The notes: generated by a model from the sequence alone, not told the origin. DNA of 64,000 nt from JAMLHH01 sp035515235 (GCA_035515235.1 DATJBS010000014.1:27844-91843); one strand, 5' to 3'; shown: positions 36,213 to 45,724, numbered from the stretch's first letter. Made by a program: numbers and translations.

Positions 36213-36896
36213 ATGAAAACTTTACAAATATCTTTATTAGATCGAACTATAGACCTTGAATTTTACTCTGCTGGAGAAGGTAAAAAGCCAGCTGTAATAT
36301 TTTTTCATGATTTGATGGGAATAGTTCCTGCATTAAGGCAGACTGCTGAAGCATTAAGTGCGGTAGGAGTTCATGTATTTCTTCCTAATCTCTATACAGA
36401 TGGCGGAGCTAAATATTGCGTTAGAGCTTTATTCTCTTCTGTTTTTAGAAATAATGAGCCTGACAACAATCCATTCTTAGATGAAGTACAAGATTTAATT
36501 TCAAAAATTAATTTAAGAGAAGAAGTAGAAGCTAATAATTTAGGAGTCGTGGGTCAATGTCTTACAGGAGGATTTGTTTTACACGCAGCGATTAGAAAAG
36601 ACGTGAAAGCTCCTATAGTTTTCCATCATTCTTTTGGATTAAAAGGAAGTGGAATTCCCAAAAATTGTTCTGCATTAATTAGTCAACAGGTACAAGGTCA
36701 TTTTTGTAATATTGATCCATTCTGTCCCGATAAGAGAGTTCAGCAACTTAAAAAAGAAATCGGTTTACAATTGGAGGATTATTGGTATAATTTACCACAT
36801 GGTATACCACATGTGTTTTTCAAAACAGAACAAGGTAGAGACGCCTTTGAAAGAATGTTGGCATTTATAAAATTGAATCTTTTACAAGAAGTATAA
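36213..36896 (+). CDS. Dienelactone-hydrolase-like alpha/beta hydrolase
   Basis: 227 residues. The nucleophile elbow is GQC116LTGG, where Cys replaces Ser as in dienelactone hydrolases; the terminal His lies in PHGIPHVFF near the C-terminus. No signal peptide, so cytoplasmic. Family members open lactone rings or cut small esters. The true substrate is unknown. It follows the ABC exporter by 56 bp and ends at a hairpin shared with the opposed lipoprotein gene. Confidence 0.85.
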   Translation: MKTLQISLLDRTIDLEFYSAGEGKKPAVIFFHDLMGIVPALRQTAEALSAVGVHVFLPNLYTDGGAKYCVRALFSSVFRNNEPDNNPFLDEVQDLISKINLREEVEANNLGVVGQCLTGGFVLHAAIRKDVKAPIVFHHSFGLKGSGIPKNCSALISQQVQGHFCNIDPFCPDKRVQQLKKEIGLQLEDYWYNLPHGIPHVFFKTEQGRDAFERMLAFIKLNLLQEV

Positions 36897-36920
36897 AAAA
36901 AACCACTATAAAAGTGGTTT
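36894..36920. terminator. Bidirectional terminator
   Basis: AAACCACT (36900-36907), ATAAA, AGTGGTTT (36913-36920). An A-run upstream (36894-36902) reads as a T-run on the minus strand, ending the lipoprotein at 36930; it also closes the plus-strand hydrolase. Confidence 0.8.
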
Positions 36921-36929
36921 TGAATAATA

Positions 36930-37133
36930 TTATTTGACTACAGTACAATTGTAATTATTGACTTCTTTTCTTTCACATTCTTGTTTGTGATTACCCATTT
37001 TGCCTTTATTAAATTTAAAATTTACTGTATCACCTGTATTGCTATTTACGCATTCACAAGATCTTACCTTTTTACATGAAGTAGCTCCAAACCCTATTCC
37101 TGCAACTGCGATAATTAATAACAATTTTCTCAT
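36930..37133 (-). CDS. Small lipoprotein, diverged third copy
   Basis: 67 residues: signal MRKLLLIIAVAGIGFGATSC with the lipobox Cys at 20, then KKVRSCECVNSNTGDTVNFKFNK and a C-terminal Cys-containing part. Shares the signal peptide, the SCEC/TCQC pair, the NTG step and the QECERK motif with the two 68-residue paralogues upstream. Function unknown. Confidence 0.8.
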   Translation of the reverse strand: MRKLLLIIAVAGIGFGATSCKKVRSCECVNSNTGDTVNFKFNKGKMGNHKQECERKEVNNYNCTVVK

Positions 37134-37231
37134 AATTAAATTTTTGTTGAATCTATATATACGTTGTTAGAAGTGCAGGGTTTCAACAATATCACTTACA
37201 ATAACAACGAATAGTTTTAATCTTATAAAAT

Positions 37232-37257
37232 AAAAAAAGCCACTTCATTGAAGTGGC
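37232..37257 (-). terminator. Terminator of the second lipoprotein
   Basis: GCCACTTC (37239-37246), ATT, GAAGTGGC (37250-37257) with an A-run at 37232-37238, a T-run on the minus strand. Confidence 0.85.
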
Positions 37258-37280
37258 AGTAATTAGATTTTGAATTTCTG

Positions 37281-37487
37281 TTACAAAAGGTCTAAAGAAC
37301 AATTAATGCTTCCTTTAGATTTTCTTTCACACTCTTGCTTTTGATCGCTCAATTTTCCTTTGTTCAATTCATAACTAGCAGATACTCCTGTATTGCTATC
37401 TGTACATTGACACGTTCTTTCTTTTTTACATGATGTAGCACCGAAACTGATTCCTGCTACTGCGATAATTAATAATAACTTTTTCAT
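37281..37487 (-). CDS. Small lipoprotein, second copy of a tandem triplet
   Basis: 68 residues, differing from the copy at 37664-37870 at a single residue (KLSDQK versus KLNDQK). A lipoprotein signal (MKKLLLIIAVAGISFGATSC, lipid-anchored Cys at 20) is followed by KKERTCQC, a NTG turn, and QECERK ... INC. Four further Cys may form disulfides. Function not known. Confidence 0.85.
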   Translation of the reverse strand: MKKLLLIIAVAGISFGATSCKKERTCQCTDSNTGVSASYELNKGKLSDQKQECERKSKGSINCSLDLL

Positions 37488-37517
37488 AAATAATATTTTA
37501 GTTTTGATTTTGTATAG

Positions 37518-37527
37518 ATATACGGAA
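37518..37527 (-). promoter_or_regulatory. Shared TTCCGTATAT upstream motif of the lipoprotein cassette
   Basis: ATATACGGAA at 37518-37527 recurs exactly at 37900-37909, each about 30 bp ahead of a lipoprotein start, with the near-identical stretch AAATAATATTTTA next to the start codon. The duplication therefore carried its upstream region; a promoter role is an inference. Confidence 0.4.
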
Positions 37528-37612
37528 GGTTAAAAGTTTGGTTTCAAATTTTGAATCTTTTTTTAAATTTTAGTTCAAATTAATCGAACATCAATACCTC
37601 TTTGCTTAAAAT

Positions 37613-37644
37613 AAAAATGCCGCTACATTTGATGAAGCGGCATT
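37613..37644 (-). terminator. Terminator of the first lipoprotein
   Basis: AATGCCGCT (37616-37624) and AGCGGCATT (37636-37644) frame an 11-nt loop; on the minus strand the stem is followed by a short T-run. Confidence 0.8.
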
Positions 37645-37663
37645 GAACAAACCAAAATTTATT

Positions 37664-37870
37664 CTATAAAAGATCTAAAGAACAGTTGATACTTCCTTTA
37701 GATTTTCTTTCACACTCTTGTTTTTGATCGTTTAGTTTCCCTTTGTTCAATTCATAACTAGCAGATACACCTGTATTGCTATCTGTACATTGACAAGTTC
37801 TTTCTTTTTTACATGATGTAGCACCGAAACTGATTCCTGCTACTGCGATAATTAATAATAACTTTTTCAT
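37664..37870 (-). CDS. Small lipoprotein, first copy of a tandem triplet
   Basis: 68 residues, nearly identical to the copy at 37281-37487: 67 of 68 residues agree. Signal peptide with lipobox ATSC (Cys 20), TCQC, and ECERK. The DNA of the two copies also agrees in the 5' flank, so the duplication is recent. Each copy has its own terminator. Confidence 0.85.
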   Translation of the reverse strand: MKKLLLIIAVAGISFGATSCKKERTCQCTDSNTGVSASYELNKGKLNDQKQECERKSKGSINCSLDLL

Positions 37871-37947
37871 AAATAATATTTTAATTTGAGTATACTCTCA
37901 TATACGGAAGCCCATCTGAGAAGTTTCAGTCTGAAAATATTTTTTAC

Positions 37948-37978
37948 AAAAAAAAAGCCACTTCTTTAAAAAGTGACT
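37948..37978 (-). terminator. Terminator of the thiolase gene
   Basis: On the minus strand AGTCACTT pairs with AAGTGGCT (37978-37971 with 37963-37956, one G-T) and is followed by nine T's. Confidence 0.8.
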
Positions 37979-38027
37979 CATTTAATATTGAATAACAAAG
38001 TGAATTTTAAAACTACTTTGGTATTTT

Positions 38028-39203
38028 TTACATTTTTTCTATAACTATAGCACTAGCTCCACCGCCACCGTTACAGATACCTGCAGCACCGATTTTGCCA
38101 TTTTTGTGATTCAATGCAGAAACTAATGTTGCGACGATTCTCGCACCACTTGCACCGAGTGGATGACCTAAAGACACAGCTCCACCAAAAACGTTGACTT
38201 TTTCAGCATCTAATTTCATTTCTTCGATATTTGCTAAAGCTACTACAGCAAATGCTTCATTGATTTCATACAAGTCTACATTACTCATAGTTTTACCAGC
38301 TTTTTTCACTGCTAATGGAATAGCAATAGCTGGAGAAGTAGTGAACCAATCAGGAGCTTGCTCCGCATCAGCATATGATAAAACTTTTGCTAACGGTTTA
38401 ATTCCTAATTCTTCTGCTTTTTCTTTGCTCATTAAAACAACTGCTGCTGCTCCATCATTAATTTTTGAAGAGTTGACACCTGTAACAGTACCATCTTTGA
38501 TAAATGCAGGTCTTGCTGTTCCGACTCTAGCTGCGTTGAAGTTTTTGTATTCTTCATCTTCAGCTACTACTACGTCACCTTTTCTTGAAGAGATAGTCAC
38601 AGGAGCTAATTCATCATTGAAGTAACCATTTGCGTATGCATCTGCTGCTCTTTTATAAGACTCTACTGAATAAGCATCTTGTTGCTCACGAGTAAACTTA
38701 TAAGTGCTAGCACAAAGCTCAGCAGTATTTCCCATCATATTACCATTATAAGGATCTTGAAGACCGTCTTTTACAATAGCATCTATAATTTGTCCATTGC
38801 CATAACGGATACCTGATCTTCCAGAAGGCAAATAGAAAGGAGCATTGGTCATGCTTTCCATACCACCAGCTACAACTACGTCACTGTCTCCAAGCATGAT
38901 AGATTGAGCTGCCAGAGTAATCGCTTTCAATCCTGAAGCACATACTTTATTAATAGTAGTAGCTCTTGCAGAATTTCTAATTCCTGCTAAAATAGAGACT
39001 TGACGTGCTGGAGCTTGACCTACGTTTGCAGATAAAACATTTCCCATTATCACTTCATCTACTTGATCTCCGTTAATTCCTGCTCTTTCCATAGCTTTTT
39101 GAATAGCTACTTTTCCTAATTCTAAAGCGCTCAAAGAGGACAATGCACCATTGAAACTTCCTATTGGAGTTCTTGCAACTGAAACGATATATACTTCTTT
39201 CAT
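38028..39203 (-). CDS. Acetyl-CoA acetyltransferase (thiolase II)
   Basis: 391 residues, the usual thiolase length. Acyl-accepting Cys C88 in NKVCASGLKA; H347 in GHPLGASGAR; C377 in GICNGGGGAS, the acid-base Cys. It condenses or cleaves acetoacetyl-CoA and related 3-ketoacyl-CoAs in the cytoplasm. The tandem lipoproteins are downstream on the same strand, but the terminator between argues for separate transcripts. Confidence 0.93.
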   Translation of the reverse strand: MKEVYIVSVARTPIGSFNGALSSLSALELGKVAIQKAMERAGINGDQVDEVIMGNVLSANVGQAPARQVSILAGIRNSARATTINKVCASGLKAITLAAQSIMLGDSDVVVAGGMESMTNAPFYLPSGRSGIRYGNGQIIDAIVKDGLQDPYNGNMMGNTAELCASTYKFTREQQDAYSVESYKRAADAYANGYFNDELAPVTISSRKGDVVVAEDEEYKNFNAARVGTARPAFIKDGTVTGVNSSKINDGAAAVVLMSKEKAEELGIKPLAKVLSYADAEQAPDWFTTSPAIAIPLAVKKAGKTMSNVDLYEINEAFAVVALANIEEMKLDAEKVNVFGGAVSLGHPLGASGARIVATLVSALNHKNGKIGAAGICNGGGGASAIVIEKM

Positions 39204-39365
39204 GTTAAATTGATTAATTTAAGAGCTACAAGATAATACTATGTAAAGAAATATTGAAATTAAGCGTGTTATTAGTGATTCACTATACTTATAAACATTT
39301 GTGAAATCAACGACAACTACAATTTTATTATTTTTGAAACTCAGTATCTTACCGTACGAACATTT

Positions 39366-41912
39366 ATGGCAAAACAAAAAACAACCCTCAATAAAAATAC
39401 TGCAACCGAAAACGAATTACCTCCGTTTTTTACCATCAGTAGAATCAAAAGATTCTCTGGAGTGTTTTTAATATTATTGTCTATTATTTTATTGATAGCA
39501 TTTATATCCTATGGCTTCAGTTGGAAAGAAGACCAAGGCAATGTAGTCGATCCTTCTTGGAAAATATTTTGGAGTCAAGATGAAAACGTCCATAATTTAA
39601 TGGGAAGATTAGGAGCATTCCTTTCACATTTCTTTATTTACAATCTTTTCGGGATTGGTGCTTTTATTATCCCTTATTTAATTTTTGCATTTGGTGTCAA
39701 TATTACTTTTTCTAAAAGATTATTTCCTCTACTAAAAATAGTATTAAACACAGCATTGGGACTGCTGATTATTCCAATATTCGCTAAATTCATTTTTCCA
39801 AATATTGATTTCCCAATTGGAGGCGGAATGGGTAAAATGCTCTATCTATGGCTTTCTACATTTATAGGAATCTTAGGATTGGGGATTGTATTATTTGGGG
39901 GACTTACTTCGTATTTTATATGGAAATTTAGAAAATCAATCTATACTGCTTGGAAAAATTATCAAGTTAGAGCTGAAAAAGAGAGATTAGAAAGAATAGA
40001 AAAAGAAAAAATAGGTGGTGAATCTATTATTCCTGAAGAAAAACCTATGCCTACACCACATTTTGAAGATGACACTTTTGAAATTTTAAAGGAGGAATCT
40101 GAGGAAGTGATTGAAGACGAAGAGGAAATGTCTCCTTATGCAGAACCAGAAAAAATTGTATTTGAAACCAAAATAAAACATCCAAAAGAAAAAGTAGAAG
40201 CTGAAGCTCAGGAAGAAAAAGTAGGTTTTAGTATCGAAGAGAATACAGAATTGAATGAAAATGAATTTGTATACAATGATGATCTACCCAAAAAGAAAAC
40301 AGTTTCTAAGTCTACAGATGAAGTACCCACTTTAGAATTAGAAGAACCAATTATAGAAGAGAAAGCTGCAGAACCCACTTCACTAGGAAACATCGCTACA
40401 CCATACGATCATACTTTAGAGCTGAGTCGATTTAAATTCCCTCCTATTGATTTATTATATGATCATGGCAATGGAGAAATTTCTATAGATAAAGAAGACT
40501 TAGAAAACAAGAAAAATCAAATTGTAGAGACTCTTCTAAATTATAATATTAGCATAGATAAAATAAAAGCAACAGTAGGACCAACTGTTACTTTATATGA
40601 AATAGTACCAAGTCCTGGTATTAGAATCAGTAAAATCAAAAATCTAGAAGATGATATCGCTTTAAGTTTAGCCGCCTTAGGCATTAGAATAATTGCGCCA
40701 ATTCCAGGAAAAGGAACCATCGGTATAGAAGTACCAAATATCAAAAAAGCCATTGTTTCTATGAAATCAATGATTGCTTCAGAGAAATTCCGAAATGCTG
40801 ATATGGATTTACCTGTAGCAATAGGAAAAACAATTACTAACGAATATTTTATTGCAGACTTAGCAAAAATGCCCCATTTATTAATGGCAGGAGCTACCGG
40901 TCAAGGAAAATCCGTAGGTCTAAATGCGTTATTAGTTTCCTTATTGTACAAAAAACATCCAACGGAATTAAAATTTGTACTCGTTGACCCTAAAAAGGTA
41001 GAATTAACCTTATTCAAAAAGATTGAAAAATATTATTTAGCAAAACTTCCAAACGAGGAAGAAGCCATCATTACTGACACAAAAAAGGTCATCAATACTT
41101 TAAATGCATTATGTATTGAAATGGATCAAAGATATGACTTGCTCAAAGCAGCAATGGTAAGAAATATCAAAGAGTACAATCAAAAAATTAAAGATCGTAA
41201 GCTCAATCCTGCAAATGGACACCGATACTTACCTTATATCGTTTTGGTAGTGGATGAATTTGCTGACTTGATGATGACTGCTGGCAAGGAAGTAGAAATG
41301 CCAATAGCAAGACTCGCACAGCTAGCAAGAGCGATAGGAATACATCTAGTGATAGCTACACAGAGACCTTCTGTCAATATAATAACTGGAGTTATCAAAG
41401 CCAACTTCCCGGGTAGAATAGCCTTTAAGGTAGCTTCAAAAATAGATTCGAGAACTATTTTGGATTCAGGAGGCGCTGATCAATTGATTGGTCGAGGTGA
41501 TTTATTATTATCACTAAATAGCGACATCGTTAGATTGCAATGTCCATTTGTTGATACGCCTGAAGTAGAAGCTATAGCTAATTTTATAGAGGATCAAGAT
41601 TTGCCTTGTGAAACTTATGAATTGCCTGAATATATTGATCCAAAAGACAAGAGCAATGATAGTTATGATGATGATTTGCTCTTTGATAGAGATGCGCTCT
41701 TTGAAGATGCTGCTAGATTAATCGTATTAAATCAAGTTGGATCTACTTCTCTAATTCAGAGAAAAATGTCATTAGGATATAATAGAGCTGGAAGACTAAT
41801 GGATCAATTGGAAGCAGTAAATATAGTGGGACCAAATCTTGGAAGTAAAGCAAGAGAAGTTTTAATTAAGTCGGTGGACGAATTGGAACAAATTTTGCAA
41901 GGATTGAACTAA
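39366..41912 (+). CDS. ftsK: DNA translocase FtsK/SpoIIIE
   Basis: 848 residues. Four membrane helices within 30-190, an acidic linker (~195-350), then the motor domain: Walker A GATGQGKSVG near 509, Walker B VLVVDEFADLM, and the C-terminal gamma winged helix (LGYNRAGRLMDQLEA), which reads KOPS-like polar sequences. It clears chromosome termini at the septum. lolA follows after 10 bp, a pairing seen repeatedly in Bacteroidota. Confidence 0.95.
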   Translation: MAKQKTTLNKNTATENELPPFFTISRIKRFSGVFLILLSIILLIAFISYGFSWKEDQGNVVDPSWKIFWSQDENVHNLMGRLGAFLSHFFIYNLFGIGAFIIPYLIFAFGVNITFSKRLFPLLKIVLNTALGLLIIPIFAKFIFPNIDFPIGGGMGKMLYLWLSTFIGILGLGIVLFGGLTSYFIWKFRKSIYTAWKNYQVRAEKERLERIEKEKIGGESIIPEEKPMPTPHFEDDTFEILKEESEEVIEDEEEMSPYAEPEKIVFETKIKHPKEKVEAEAQEEKVGFSIEENTELNENEFVYNDDLPKKKTVSKSTDEVPTLELEEPIIEEKAAEPTSLGNIATPYDHTLELSRFKFPPIDLLYDHGNGEISIDKEDLENKKNQIVETLLNYNISIDKIKATVGPTVTLYEIVPSPGIRISKIKNLEDDIALSLAALGIRIIAPIPGKGTIGIEVPNIKKAIVSMKSMIASEKFRNADMDLPVAIGKTITNEYFIADLAKMPHLLMAGATGQGKSVGLNALLVSLLYKKHPTELKFVLVDPKKVELTLFKKIEKYYLAKLPNEEEAIITDTKKVINTLNALCIEMDQRYDLLKAAMVRNIKEYNQKIKDRKLNPANGHRYLPYIVLVVDEFADLMMTAGKEVEMPIARLAQLARAIGIHLVIATQRPSVNIITGVIKANFPGRIAFKVASKIDSRTILDSGGADQLIGRGDLLLSLNSDIVRLQCPFVDTPEVEAIANFIEDQDLPCETYELPEYIDPKDKSNDSYDDDLLFDRDALFEDAARLIVLNQVGSTSLIQRKMSLGYNRAGRLMDQLEAVNIVGPNLGSKAREVLIKSVDELEQILQGLN

Positions 41913-41922
41913 CTTACTTATA

Positions 41923-42594
41923 ATGATCAGACACATATTATTTTCTTGTATTGCCATTTTGTATTTCTCTGGAGTAGTTGCTAAAACTGAACAAAATAAT
42001 GTTGCGAATATGAATGATCCAAAAGCTAAAGAAGTTTTGGACAAATCAAGTGCAGCCTACCAACAAAACACTGCTATATATTCAAAATTCACCCAATCGA
42101 TTGAGGTTCCGGGAGGAAAAACAAATAATAAAAGTGGTGAAATTTATATCAAAGCGAATAAATACAAAATAAAATTTAGCGATCAAGAGATTTATTGCAA
42201 TGAAAAATCTGTTTGGACATATTTAAAAGATGTTAATGAAGTTCAAATCAATGATTACGAGTCCGATCCTTCTGATATGACACCTAACAACATGTTTAAT
42301 ATTTATCAAAAGGATTTTAATTACATAAAAATTAATGATGAAAATGTATTAGACAAGCCTTGTAGCGTGATTGACTTATCTCCTAAAGACAAGTCTAGAT
42401 CATATTTTAAAGTTAGACTTTGGATCAATAAACAAACTAACTTATTAAGTAGAATTAAGATTTTTGATAAAAATGGATACAGATATACTTATACTATCAA
42501 CAGCATCAACATACATTCAAAAGTCAATGATTCAGAATTTAATTTTGATAAAAATAAATATCCAGGAGTACATATTGAGGATTTGAGATTCTAA
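41923..42594 (+). CDS. lolA: LolA-like lipoprotein carrier protein
   Basis: 223 residues: a signal peptide (about 1-20, FSGVVA), then a LolA half-barrel beginning near VLDKSSAAYQQN with SGEIYIKANKYKI and DKPCSVIDLSPKDK. LolA carries lipoproteins across the periplasm; relatives in this phylum are diverse, so the exact cargo is uncertain. It lies 10 bp after ftsK in an operon. The mature part has two or three Cys. Confidence 0.8.
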   Translation: MIRHILFSCIAILYFSGVVAKTEQNNVANMNDPKAKEVLDKSSAAYQQNTAIYSKFTQSIEVPGGKTNNKSGEIYIKANKYKIKFSDQEIYCNEKSVWTYLKDVNEVQINDYESDPSDMTPNNMFNIYQKDFNYIKINDENVLDKPCSVIDLSPKDKSRSYFKVRLWINKQTNLLSRIKIFDKNGYRYTYTINSINIHSKVNDSEFNFDKNKYPGVHIEDLRF

Positions 42595-42612
42595 CTTAAA
42601 TTAGTCCGAAAA

Positions 42613-42638
42613 ACAAAAAAGAGGGATTTCTCCCTCTT
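42613..42638 (-). terminator. Hairpin between lolA and the oxidoreductase
   Basis: AAGAGGGA (42619-42626), TTTC, TCCCTCTT (42631-42638); A's precede it, so the T-run is on the minus strand, where it lies ~150 bp after the oxidoreductase stop. It may also serve lolA. Confidence 0.7.
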
Positions 42639-42655
42639 ATGGCTTTTCAAGAAAA

Positions 42656-42677
42656 TTGTGTGTGTGTGTGTATGTAT
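42656..42677. repeat. TG dinucleotide microsatellite
   Basis: About seven TG units followed by TATGTATG in the gap between lolA and the oxidoreductase. A second TG run is at 52356-52370. Both are intergenic. Confidence 0.8.
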
Positions 42678-42784
42678 GGAAAAGCTTATCTAAACTTACT
42701 TTACATATTTCATTATGTGAATTTTTAAATCACAAAAGATACTAAAGCACAATAATTCTCTACGAATGGTAAGAAATATCCTAA

Positions 42785-43792
42785 TTATTCAAAATAAATT
42801 CCAATTTTTCCAATCGTTTTTCTTGATTCCATATCTGAATGAGCTTGAGCTAAATCTTTAGCAGCATACATTGTGGTATGAATTGGTTTAATTTTTTTCT
42901 GATTATAGAGTTCTACTACTTCTTGCAAACAATATTGAATGATATCAGGTCTATAATCTGCAATTCTGAGCATATTTACTCCAATTATAGATTTACATTC
43001 CATTAATAATTGAGCTGGGTGATAAATCCCAAATTCAAGTGCCATTTTTGCTTTAGAAAAAACATTAGTAGCATCAGTAAATGAAGCTGCTCCATAACCT
43101 ACAATTCTACCACCCCTATTCAACAACTTATAGGATCTTCTAAAATTATCTGCTCCTACAGCATCAAAAGCTATATCTATTGGTTCTTTAATGGAGGACT
43201 CAAAATTAGATTTAATATAATTAATGGGAACATCCACACCTATTTGACTCATATACTCTAGTTTGGCATCTGAACTAGCTGTTCCATAGACAAATGCTCC
43301 TCTCAACTTACATAATTGAACTAAAGCTGTCCCAACACCGCCAGCCGCAGCATGAATTAATGCTCTTTCATTGGGCAATACATTAGTAGCTATATGACTA
43401 GCATAGTATGCAGTGCAATATTGAGTAGCTAAAGCCAAAGCTTCTCCAATGGGAGTATCTTCTGTTATAGCTACCACCGCAGAAGCTTTTTGACAAACCC
43501 ATTGGCTATACCCTCCAAATCTTGTAAAAGCAATCACTCTCTCTCCTACTTTTAGCGACTTCACATCTTTGCCTAACTCAGATACTCTTCCTACTACTTC
43601 ATACCCTATAATCGCAGGTAATGGTGGACAGTCTTTATAATTACCTAATCGAGCAGATATGTCTGCAAAGTTAATTCCTGCAGCTTCAGTAATAATGGTG
43701 ACTTCATCATCTGCAGGCGCATGAGGCTCTATGGTTCTCCATTCAAAAGCATGAGAAGAAGGTCCGTTTTTAATAAGATAAATTGCTTGCAT
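42785..43792 (-). CDS. Zinc-less MDR oxidoreductase (quinone oxidoreductase / VAT-1-like)
   Basis: 335 residues from the ATG at 43792; a longer frame to 43840 gives only a hydrophobic 16-residue prefix unlike the family, while this start gives MQAIYLIKNG, a natural MDR start. The catalytic domain has GYEVVGRV and a GERVIAF block, the cofactor domain has AAAGGVGTALVQL, the NADPH loop. The zinc-ligand Cys set of alcohol dehydrogenases is absent. It should reduce a quinone or enone with NADPH. Confidence 0.88.
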   Translation of the reverse strand: MQAIYLIKNGPSSHAFEWRTIEPHAPADDEVTIITEAAGINFADISARLGNYKDCPPLPAIIGYEVVGRVSELGKDVKSLKVGERVIAFTRFGGYSQWVCQKASAVVAITEDTPIGEALALATQYCTAYYASHIATNVLPNERALIHAAAGGVGTALVQLCKLRGAFVYGTASSDAKLEYMSQIGVDVPINYIKSNFESSIKEPIDIAFDAVGADNFRRSYKLLNRGGRIVGYGAASFTDATNVFSKAKMALEFGIYHPAQLLMECKSIIGVNMLRIADYRPDIIQYCLQEVVELYNQKKIKPIHTTMYAAKDLAQAHSDMESRKTIGKIGIYFE

Positions 43793-43840
43793 GGTATTAA
43801 AAATTATAATACAAAGTAAACAATGTCTATCAGAATGCAT

Positions 43841-43874
43841 AAAAAAAGAGGGATGCTAAACTAGCATCCCTCTT
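43841..43874 (-). terminator. Terminator of the OmpA-family gene
   Basis: A 13-bp perfect stem AAGAGGGATGCTA / TAGCATCCCTCTT (43846-43858, 43862-43874) with a 3-nt loop and an A-run at 43841-43847 (T-run on minus); 28 bp past the OmpA stop. Confidence 0.92.
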
Positions 43875-43901
43875 AGAATATTTATAAAGAACTTTTATTT
43901 A

Positions 43902-45686
43902 TTAATTTCTTCCTGCTTTATAACCAGGATGTGGAGCTGGTGGGTTGCTAGAACCTGACTCGCCTTCTTCAGCGTATCTAAACTCAACTCTGTTGTTTTG
44001 GAACTTATCAAAGTCTCCACCTTCAGATTTGATGTTTTCACCTTGATACTCTACGATAAATCTATCGCGAGAGATACCATATTTCTCCACTAAATAATCA
44101 ACAGTTTCATTTGCACGTAACCATGCTAATTGCTCGTTGTATTTAATGTTTTTAGTACTTCTAGAGATACCTGTGATTACCACTTTAGCATCTGGATTTT
44201 CTTGCATCATTTTAGCAATTTGATCCAATTCAGCCATTTGGTCTTTATTCACTCCGAAACGATCAGGAGCAAATGCAACTACTGGGAATACTGCTGAAGT
44301 ACCACTACCCATTGCTTTTTCATCACAACATTCTTTAGATGCAAATCCGTCATAAACATTTTTACAATCTACTATTGGTAATAAAGGAGAAGAGAATGGT
44401 TCTGGATCTTCACAGTCTGGACAACCATCACCATCGCTATCTAATAATCTTCCTTTAGAATCTACAGGACAATCAGGTTTAGTGTTAGCTTCTAAATCGT
44501 AGAAATCATCTACGCCATCATTGTCAGAATCTTTGAAATGGTCACCTGGAGCTTCATACTTACGTAAATAAGTAGCTGTTGGATTATCCCACCACATTGG
44601 TATAGCTCTTTTATCTTTTTTACCTAAGAAAACAGATACTCTAGCTGAAATATAATGATATGTATCAAAGTCTCTTGTCAAGTCACCTTGCTCAGACCAT
44701 CTTACTCCATCTAATAAATCATCATTTGTGAAAGTTACACTATGTTCTACACCAATTGAGAATCTCTGCTTTTTACCTAATAGCGCTTCAACTCCTAATC
44801 CTCCAGAAATTACAAAATTCGAAACTCTACCAAAGATATTGTCTTCGTTTTTGTGACCCTCTGCTACAGTTTCATAATCACGACCTCTTGGTCTAGCATT
44901 ATATACGTTATCATAAAGGTATTTTCTAACTTCTCTTCTTTCACTTGGAGCGATTATACCACCTCTCTTGCTATCTTTATCATAAGCAGGTATATCTTTA
45001 GCTATTTCTCTATACTGATAAACCTCACGTTGATCATTTAATGCATCAACCCATGTTTTGTAGTTCATTACACCACCACCAATATGAGTATAAAGATTAA
45101 ATTTTGTTTGTTTACGGTGCATTAATAATAGATTCGTTAAGTTTAACAAAACAGAAGCTCTCAAATCCATGATATCTGTTTTATAATTATCATAAACATG
45201 AGTAACACCTGCAGCTCTATAGTTATTAGCATTATAAGCTTTATTTCTATAAGCTGTATTAGGATTTTGCAAATCTCCTCTTAAAGATCTAAGCTCATAA
45301 TTTTGTCCCCATGCTCTATAAAAACCAAATTCATATCTTGCAGAAAGAATATAGCTAATATTGTGTCTGAAGAATATTGATGTCCCAAATCCACCTACAG
45401 ATTTAACATCTCCACTAATTGCTGCATGACCGCCAGCTAGACCAATAGCCATTTGTCTTTTCAATCTTGGAGAATATAATGTATCTCCGTTAATGTAAGC
45501 ATCAAGTTGATCTTGATTTTTCTTCTTAACTTGACTTGACTTAGGCCAGTACTCTTCTGGCAATTTATTATAGTTTACTTCACCAACTTCTGTAGTAGCA
45601 TTAGTAGTTGTTGTTTCTTGCGCCACTAAAGGCAACGCTACAAATGATGAAAATAAACCAAAAAGAGTAATTTTTACTAACCCCAT
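43902..45686 (-). CDS. OmpA-family outer membrane protein with TSP type 3 repeats
   Basis: 594 residues. Signal peptide (1-22), a large beta-barrel region to ~360, then calcium-binding thrombospondin type 3 repeats (DSDNDGVDDFYDLEA, LDSDGDGCPDCED), and a C-terminal OmpA peptidoglycan-binding domain (VVITGISRSTKN, NEQLAWLRANETVDYL, NNRVEF). It anchors the outer membrane to the wall. The strong promoter at 45725-45757 and terminator suggest high, monocistronic expression. NCxxxxxxxxECC Cys cluster before the OmpA domain is unusual. Confidence 0.93.
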   Translation of the reverse strand: MGLVKITLFGLFSSFVALPLVAQETTTTNATTEVGEVNYNKLPEEYWPKSSQVKKKNQDQLDAYINGDTLYSPRLKRQMAIGLAGGHAAISGDVKSVGGFGTSIFFRHNISYILSARYEFGFYRAWGQNYELRSLRGDLQNPNTAYRNKAYNANNYRAAGVTHVYDNYKTDIMDLRASVLLNLTNLLLMHRKQTKFNLYTHIGGGVMNYKTWVDALNDQREVYQYREIAKDIPAYDKDSKRGGIIAPSERREVRKYLYDNVYNARPRGRDYETVAEGHKNEDNIFGRVSNFVISGGLGVEALLGKKQRFSIGVEHSVTFTNDDLLDGVRWSEQGDLTRDFDTYHYISARVSVFLGKKDKRAIPMWWDNPTATYLRKYEAPGDHFKDSDNDGVDDFYDLEANTKPDCPVDSKGRLLDSDGDGCPDCEDPEPFSSPLLPIVDCKNVYDGFASKECCDEKAMGSGTSAVFPVVAFAPDRFGVNKDQMAELDQIAKMMQENPDAKVVITGISRSTKNIKYNEQLAWLRANETVDYLVEKYGISRDRFIVEYQGENIKSEGGDFDKFQNNRVEFRYAEEGESGSSNPPAPHPGYKAGRN

Positions 45687-45724
45687 AATTTATGATTTTA
45701 CTTTTTTTAATAGGTATTTGATTA

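Noticed and set aside
43793..43840. Longer start for the MDR oxidoreductase
   Set aside because: The added 16 residues are hydrophobic and unlike the family; MQAIYLIKNG is a natural MDR start.
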